A DNA stretch of 64,000 bases from Planctomycetota bacterium (GTDB taxonomy: Bacteria; Planctomycetota; SZUA-567; H5-PLA8), in NCBI GenBank assembly GCA_023150555.1, contig JAKLKQ010000017.1, forward strand, positions 48,070-112,069. Direction: 5' to 3'. Below the pieces are notes generated by a model, which was not told the origin of the DNA, did not search any database, and was given only the letters and a program-made list of their open reading frames with translations. How positions within the stretch are numbered: the stretch's first letter is position 1; each line of letters begins with the position of its first letter. The translations under genes and the position numbers were made by a program. Of this stretch, positions 59,890 to 64,000 are shown piece after piece.

Positions 59890-60987
59890 ATGAAACGGCC
59901 CGATTATACCCAGGTCGACTTCGACAGCAGCCCCATGTTGGTCTTCTACGAGGTCACCCAGGCGTGCGAACTGGCCTGCCGGCATTGCCGGGCCAGCGCG
60001 CAGCGCTGCGCGCACCCCCTGGAGCTGAAGCCCGCCGAATCGCGGAGGCTCATCGAGCAGTTCGCTACGTTCGACCGTCCGCCGCTGTTGGTGCTGACCG
60101 GCGGCGATCCGGTCCTGCGCGAGGATCTCTTCGACCTGATCCGCCACGCGCGCGAACAGGGCCTGGAGGTGGCGCTGACGCCATCGGCCACGCCGCGCGT
60201 GACGCCGGAGGTGTTGGCCAAGATAAAGGAGGCGGGCGTAAGCCGCCTGGCGGTAAGCCTGGACGGCGTCGACGCCGCGACCCACGAAGCGATCCGCCAG
60301 GTGCCGGGCACCTACGCGCGCACGATGGAGATCCTGGCCGCCGCACGCGCGGTGGGCCTGCCGCTGCAGGTGAACACCACCATCACCTCGACCAACTTCG
60401 CGCAGGTGGATGCGATGGCGGCGTTCCTGGCCACGCAGGGCATCGCGCTCTGGTCGGTCTTCCTGCTGGTGCCGGTCGGGCGTGGAGCCCTGGAAGGACG
60501 CATCCGCCCCCAGCAGTACGAAGAACTCTTCGCTCGCCTTTGGCACCACGCGCAATCCCAGCCGTACGCGATCAAGACCACCGAAGCGCACCACTACCGG
60601 CGCTACGTCCTGCAGCTGCGCGGCAATCCCATGCGCCGCGGCCCCGCGGAGATCCTGGACCGGCAGCGCGCGCCGCTTGGCATCAACGACGGCAAGGGCG
60701 TGATGTTCGTCGGCCACACCGGCGAGATCTACCCCAGCGGTTTCCTGCCGATCCGCTGCGGGCGCTTCCCCGAACAATCGGTCGTGGACGTGTACCGCAA
60801 TGCACCCCTGTTCCGAGAACTTCGGGATCCGGACGCCCTGCAGGGCAAGTGCGGGGCCTGTGAGTTCAAACGGGTCTGCGGAGGCAGTCGCGCCCGCGCC
60901 TATGCCGTGTACGATGACCCGATGGCCGAAGAACCGGATTGCGCATACCAGCCGGCCACCCTGCGTAAGGAGTCTGTGTCATGCTAA
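59890..60987 (+). CDS. Radical SAM/SPASM protein, TIGR04053-type; probable AhbD-like haem synthase
   Basis: 365 residues. The radical SAM cluster ligands are Cys26, Cys30 and Cys33 in EVTQACELACRHCRASAQ, with GGDP after it. A C-terminal SPASM-type iron-sulphur site is in GKCGACEFKRVCGGSRARAY and a last Cys in DCAYQP. The segments VNDGKG-like INDGKGVMFVGHTGEIYPSG and the overall layout match TIGR04053, a sister group of AhbD and NirJ. AhbD decarboxylates Fe-coproporphyrin III to haem b. Its position before ahbC and ahbAB supports a haem role, but TIGR04053 members have not all been tested. Its end overlaps the start of the ahbC gene. Confidence 0.78.
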   Translation: MKRPDYTQVDFDSSPMLVFYEVTQACELACRHCRASAQRCAHPLELKPAESRRLIEQFATFDRPPLLVLTGGDPVLREDLFDLIRHAREQGLEVALTPSATPRVTPEVLAKIKEAGVSRLAVSLDGVDAATHEAIRQVPGTYARTMEILAAARAVGLPLQVNTTITSTNFAQVDAMAAFLATQGIALWSVFLLVPVGRGALEGRIRPQQYEELFARLWHHAQSQPYAIKTTEAHHYRRYVLQLRGNPMRRGPAEILDRQRAPLGINDGKGVMFVGHTGEIYPSGFLPIRCGRFPEQSVVDVYRNAPLFRELRDPDALQGKCGACEFKRVCGGSRARAYAVYDDPMAEEPDCAYQPATLRKESVSC

Positions 60988-62210
60988 GCGTAAGCAACCT
61001 GCTCTGCCGCCACGAAACCGGCAACGAACGGCTCCGCTACGGACACACCCACAAGGATGCCGCCGGCCGCGCCGCCCAGGCCGCGCCCAGCGACGCCGCG
61101 CCGCGCCCCGTCGTGGTGTGGAACATCACGCAGGCCTGCAACCTGCGCTGCGTGCACTGCTACGCCTCGGCGCTGCCCGGGCCCGCGCCGGGCGAACTGA
61201 CCCACGCCGAAGGCCGCGCGCTGCTGGAAGACGTCAAGGCCTTCAACGTGCCGGCGGTGCTCTTCAGCGGCGGCGAACCGCTCTCGCGGCCCGACTGCCT
61301 GGACCTGATCGCCTACGCCCGCGAACTGGGCCTGAACACGACGCTCTCCACCAACGGCATCCTCATCGACGACAAGACCGCCGACCGGCTGGCCGAACTG
61401 GAGATGCGCTACATCGGCATCAGCCTGGACGGCACGGAGGCCCGCCACGACAAGCTGCGCGGACTGAAAGGCGCGTACACTTCGACGCTGGCGGCGATCG
61501 ACCGTTGCCGCAAGCGCGGTCTCAAGGTGGGCCTGCGCTTTACGGTTCACGCGCTGAACGAGATGGACATGGAAGCGGTCTTCGAGATCTGCCTGAAGCA
61601 CGACATCCAACGCCTGTGCGTCTACCATCTGGCCTCGGCCGGCCGCGGGCGCGGCATGAAGCCCGTGACCCTGACGGCGAAGCAGACGCGCAACGTGGTG
61701 GACCGCATCTTCGCGACGACACGGCGCTACCACAAAGAAGGCCGCCCGCTGGAAGTGCTGACCGTCGGCAATCACACCGACGCCGCCTACGTGATCATGC
61801 ATCTGGCCCAGGAAGACGCCAAGCTGGCGGAGGAAACTCGCGAACGCCTGCGCGGCACCGGCGGCAACCGCTCGGGCTGCAACATCTCCTGCGTGGATCC
61901 CCAAGGCAATGTGCACTACGACCAGTTCAGCTGGCACTACACCTGCGGCAACGTGCGCGAAAAGCCGTTCAGCAAGATTTGGGCCGAGGCCACCGACCCG
62001 CGCTTGGCGATCCTGCGGGACCGGCGCGAATTCCTGCCGCCGAAATGCAAGAGCTGCCATTTCCTCGACATCTGCAACGGCAACCTGCGCACGCGCGCCG
62101 AGTCCGCCAGCGGCAACTGGCTGGGCGACGACCCGTCGTGCTACCTGACGGATGAGGAAATCCGCACCGGCATCCTGCAGCAGGCGGCTTCGAACACCGC
62201 CGCCGACTGA
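60981..62210 (+). CDS. ahbC: AhbC, 12,18-didecarboxysiroheme deacetylase (radical SAM)
   Basis: 409 residues. The AhbC/NirJ-type N-terminus MLSVSNLLCRHETGNERLRY is followed by the cluster motif Cys53-Cys57-Cys60 in NITQACNLRCVHCYASALPG and FSGGEPL. The C-terminal auxiliary cluster region has NRSGCNISCVDPQGNVHYDQ, HYTCGNVREKPFSKIWAE and CKSCHFLDICNGNLRTR. AhbC removes the two acetate side chains of 12,18-didecarboxysiroheme to give Fe-coproporphyrin III in the siroheme-dependent haem route. NirJ of haem d1 synthesis is the closest alternative; context and the absence of other nir genes favour AhbC. TAAGGAG lies in the last codons of the preceding gene; the reading frames overlap by 7 bp. Confidence 0.87.
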   Translation: MLSVSNLLCRHETGNERLRYGHTHKDAAGRAAQAAPSDAAPRPVVVWNITQACNLRCVHCYASALPGPAPGELTHAEGRALLEDVKAFNVPAVLFSGGEPLSRPDCLDLIAYARELGLNTTLSTNGILIDDKTADRLAELEMRYIGISLDGTEARHDKLRGLKGAYTSTLAAIDRCRKRGLKVGLRFTVHALNEMDMEAVFEICLKHDIQRLCVYHLASAGRGRGMKPVTLTAKQTRNVVDRIFATTRRYHKEGRPLEVLTVGNHTDAAYVIMHLAQEDAKLAEETRERLRGTGGNRSGCNISCVDPQGNVHYDQFSWHYTCGNVREKPFSKIWAEATDPRLAILRDRREFLPPKCKSCHFLDICNGNLRTRAESASGNWLGDDPSCYLTDEEIRTGILQQAASNTAAD

Positions 62211-62231
62211 TGGCATGCAAGGAGTGGGGCT

Positions 62232-63284
62232 ATGATCCAGACCGTCGCCGACCTCAGGCCCAAGGTCCAGCAACTGCTCAACGAGATCCAGCAGGAGTTC
62301 CCGCTGGACCAGAGGCCCTTCGAGATCCTGGGCAAGCGCGCCGGGATGGACGAGGCCGAAACCCTGGACGCGATGCGCGAAGTCAAGGACGCCGGAATGC
62401 TTCGGCAGATCTCGGCGATCTTCGACACGCGCTCGCTGGGCTACGCTTCGAGCCTGGTGGCCGCGCGCGTGCTCGAAGCGGACCTGGACAAAGCCGCTAA
62501 AATCATCGGGCGGCATCCGGGCGTCAGCCACAACTACGCGCGCAAACACGACTTCAACCTCTGGTTCACCATCGCCGTGCCCGCGGGCAGTTCGCTGCAG
62601 GAGCACGTGGATGTCCTGAAAGCCGAAAGCGGCGCCGAGGCCATCCGCCTGCTCCCTACCCTCAAGCTCTTCAAGATCGGCATGAAGCTCGACACCACCT
62701 TCGGCAAGAAGGCCTCGCCCGGCGCGCCGGCCTATAGCGAGAAGCACCGCAAGAGCGACCTGCCGCCCGTCACCGAACGCGACCGCGCGTTCGTGCGCGT
62801 GATGCAGGAGGACCTGGACATCTGCGCCGAACCGTTCGCCGCCGCGGCGAATGGCCTGGGCGTGCGGCAGGACGAACTCTTCGCCTGGTGCCGCGCGTGG
62901 CAGGCGCAGGGCCGCATCCGGCGCGTGGCGGGGATCCTCAACCACCGCAAGGCCGGCTTCGAAGCCAACGGCATGGGCGTGTGGGCGGTGCCCGAAGCCC
63001 GCACGGCGGAAGTCGGCGCGCTGTTCGCCGCCGAACCGGCGGTGACGCACTGCTACCTGCGCCCGACCTATCCCGACTGGCGATTCAACGTCTTCACCAT
63101 GGTCCACGCCGACGATACGGCGCGCTGCGAGGAGATCCTTCGCGGCATGAGCCAACGCAGCGGCGTCGCCGACTACGGCGTGCTGTATTCCTACAAGGAG
63201 TTCAAGAAGGTCCGGCAACTCTACTTCACCGGCGCCATCGCGCGCTGGGAGCAGGCGCACGGCCTGAAGCCCGGCGCGGACTGA
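62232..63284 (+). CDS. AhbA-AhbB fusion, siroheme decarboxylase
   Basis: 350 residues comprising two Lrp/AsnC-like halves. Half 1 (1-165): EFPLDQRPFEILGKRAGM, GMLRQISAIFDTRSLGYASS, and the signature NYARKHDFNLWFT (residues 101-113, with His106). Half 2 (about 178-350): ERDRAFVRVMQEDLDICAEP, GRIRRVAGILNHRKAGFEAN, CYLRPTYPDWRFNVFTMVH. AhbA and AhbB normally form a heterodimer that decarboxylates siroheme to 12,18-didecarboxysiroheme; here both are joined in one polypeptide, equivalent to the usual two proteins of about 160-175 residues. AAGGAG precedes the ATG, 21 bp after the ahbC stop. Last gene of the operon; no terminator is evident. Confidence 0.87.
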   Translation: MIQTVADLRPKVQQLLNEIQQEFPLDQRPFEILGKRAGMDEAETLDAMREVKDAGMLRQISAIFDTRSLGYASSLVAARVLEADLDKAAKIIGRHPGVSHNYARKHDFNLWFTIAVPAGSSLQEHVDVLKAESGAEAIRLLPTLKLFKIGMKLDTTFGKKASPGAPAYSEKHRKSDLPPVTERDRAFVRVMQEDLDICAEPFAAAANGLGVRQDELFAWCRAWQAQGRIRRVAGILNHRKAGFEANGMGVWAVPEARTAEVGALFAAEPAVTHCYLRPTYPDWRFNVFTMVHADDTARCEEILRGMSQRSGVADYGVLYSYKEFKKVRQLYFTGAIARWEQAHGLKPGAD

Positions 63285-63424
63285 TTTTCCTGTTTCCAGT
63301 TTCCGGTTTCCGGTTTCCGGTTTCCAGCTCATATGTCGCAATGCGAAACGCGTGAGCGCGTGGGGCAATCGTCCGGGCCATCCATTCGAAAATCAGTTCT
63401 CCGTGTCCTCTGTGATCTCTGTGG
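63285..63424. repeat. GTTTCC(G/A) tandem repeat and a widespread intergenic repeat
   Basis: Between the haem operon and the PadR gene. Five 7-bp units GTTTCC(A/G) run from 63292 to 63326. From about 63399 to 63432 is a phrase with CTGTGATCTCTGTGGTTAAA, which resembles an intergenic repeat seen in many environmental genomes, often translated as NHRDHRGH-type spurious peptides. It provides the stop codon of the PadR gene (TTA at 63425-63427 read on the minus strand). Confidence 0.6.
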
Positions 63425-64000
63425 TTAAAAAGTTGTCGTACGCTGCGCCTGCACGTGCGCAAAGTGCTCCTCTTCCGCCTGCGCGCTGCGGGCGCGCGCG
63501 AGGTCTTCGGCCAACTCGGAACGCGCGCGGCGCGCCCATTGCAACAGACCGCTGTGCAGCGCGTGCGGCGCGTCGAGCGCCAGGTTGCCGTGGCGCGAGT
63601 GCACTTCCCAATCCGGCGCGTGCGCGAGCCACTTGCGCGTGGCCTTCAAGTCGCGCACCGCGGGAATATCGTTCGTGCAGCGTTCAAACATCCGCACCAT
63701 GTTCAGGTGCTCGCCGAGGTGCCGCTCGAACGCTTCGAGCCACACGCAGGCCTCGCCGGGTTCGGCGATCGGTTCGAGAAAGTAGAAGCGCGCCAGCGCC
63801 GCCGCCGGGTCGTGCACCGCTTCGGTACGCGTCGGCGTCTCAAGCGCCCACGTCCGCAGCGCCTGCAGGCCCGTCTCGGTGATGAAGTACCAGCCCGCGG
63901 GCCGCGCGTGGAGCCTATCGTAGCGCGCTTCGACGACCCAGCGCCACTTGGCGAGCTGCTTCAGCGCGCGGTAGACGCTGCCCGGCCGCGGCGCGAAGTG
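63425..64000 (-). CDS. PadR-family transcriptional regulator, N-terminus cut by window edge
   Basis: 191 codons open to the right edge. At the edge the minus frame reads HFAPRPGSVYRALKQLAKWR, then YFITETGLQALRTWALE, which is the wing and recognition-helix end of a PadR winged helix. After it a helical C-terminal domain follows (ALARFYFLEPIAEPGEACVW, LEAFERHLGEHLNMVRMFER, LLQWARRARSELAEDLARAR) that mediates dimerisation in the family. The first helices lie outside the window. A GTG at 63817 is an internal codon, not the start. Its stop codon falls within the intergenic repeat. Target unknown. Confidence 0.75.
   Translation of the reverse strand, partial: HFAPRPGSVYRALKQLAKWRWVVEARYDRLHARPAGWYFITETGLQALRTWALETPTRTEAVHDPAAALARFYFLEPIAEPGEACVWLEAFERHLGEHLNMVRMFERCTNDIPAVRDLKATRKWLAHAPDWEVHSRHGNLALDAPHALHSGLLQWARRARSELAEDLARARSAQAEEEHFAHVQAQRTTTF

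Noticed and set aside
63292..63326. GTTTCC(G/A) tandem units as a CRISPR array
   Set aside because: Units are only 7 bp with no spacers and no cas genes are nearby.

Overview
GC-rich chromosomal DNA with about 35 protein-coding loci and no rRNA, tRNA or CRISPR array that I can recognise. The content suggests a planctomycete-like bacterium of the PVC group, probably environmental: secreted PQQ- and NHL-type beta-propellers, a CBM9 fusion, GH42-like and GH29 glycosidases, GntR regulators carrying LacI-type sugar-binding domains, ThuA-like proteins and GspK-like pseudopilins. This assignment is inference from gene content. Canonical (T)AAGGAGG Shine-Dalgarno sites precede many genes.

Layout. 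1-12.2 kb: truncated ECF sigma factor, secreted GH42-like glycosidase, secreted PQQ propeller, cytoplasmic GH42-like protein, ADP-forming acyl-CoA synthetase/GNAT fusion, and a DmpA/BapA-type aminopeptidase. 12.2-13.5 kb: a palindrome-rich non-coding stretch ending in the 3' remnant of a propeller gene. 13.6-23.2 kb: TolB-like/PKD repeat protein, alpha/beta-hydrolase, NHL propeller with a divergent GntR-LacI regulator, and the short form of a GspK-like pseudopilin. 23.4-34.9 kb: an L-fucose-type catabolic locus (FCD-GntR with two DNA-binding domains, solute-binding-like protein, SDR, epimerase, fuconate dehydratase, alpha-L-fucosidase, GntR-LacI regulator), followed by an AraC regulator divergent from an MDR dehydrogenase and a tandem ThuA protein. 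35.1-39.2 kb: a GntR-LacI regulator broken in its recognition helix, then a second NHL propeller. 39.4-48.9 kb (minus strand): lipoprotein, CBM9-propeller and TPR-PQQ propeller in one overlapping operon. 49.2-56.8 kb: a 1899-residue GspK-like pseudopilin and a convergent VCBS-repeat protein. 57.1-59.6 kb: a radical SAM protein with an incomplete B12 domain and a lipoprotein. 59.8-63.3 kb: three-gene alternative (siroheme-dependent) haem operon with a TIGR04053-type radical SAM protein, AhbC and an AhbA-AhbB fusion, behind a sigma70-like promoter and a perfect inverted repeat. 63.4-64 kb: truncated PadR regulator.

The least explained part is the exported set. It comprises propellers that share a C-terminal module with an invariant C-x-C motif, sugar-sensing-type regulators placed beside them, and long and short GspK-like proteins with the same N-terminal half and the same 28-residue tail. 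Together these could be a polysaccharide-responsive surface or secretion apparatus; this is a hypothesis from context.
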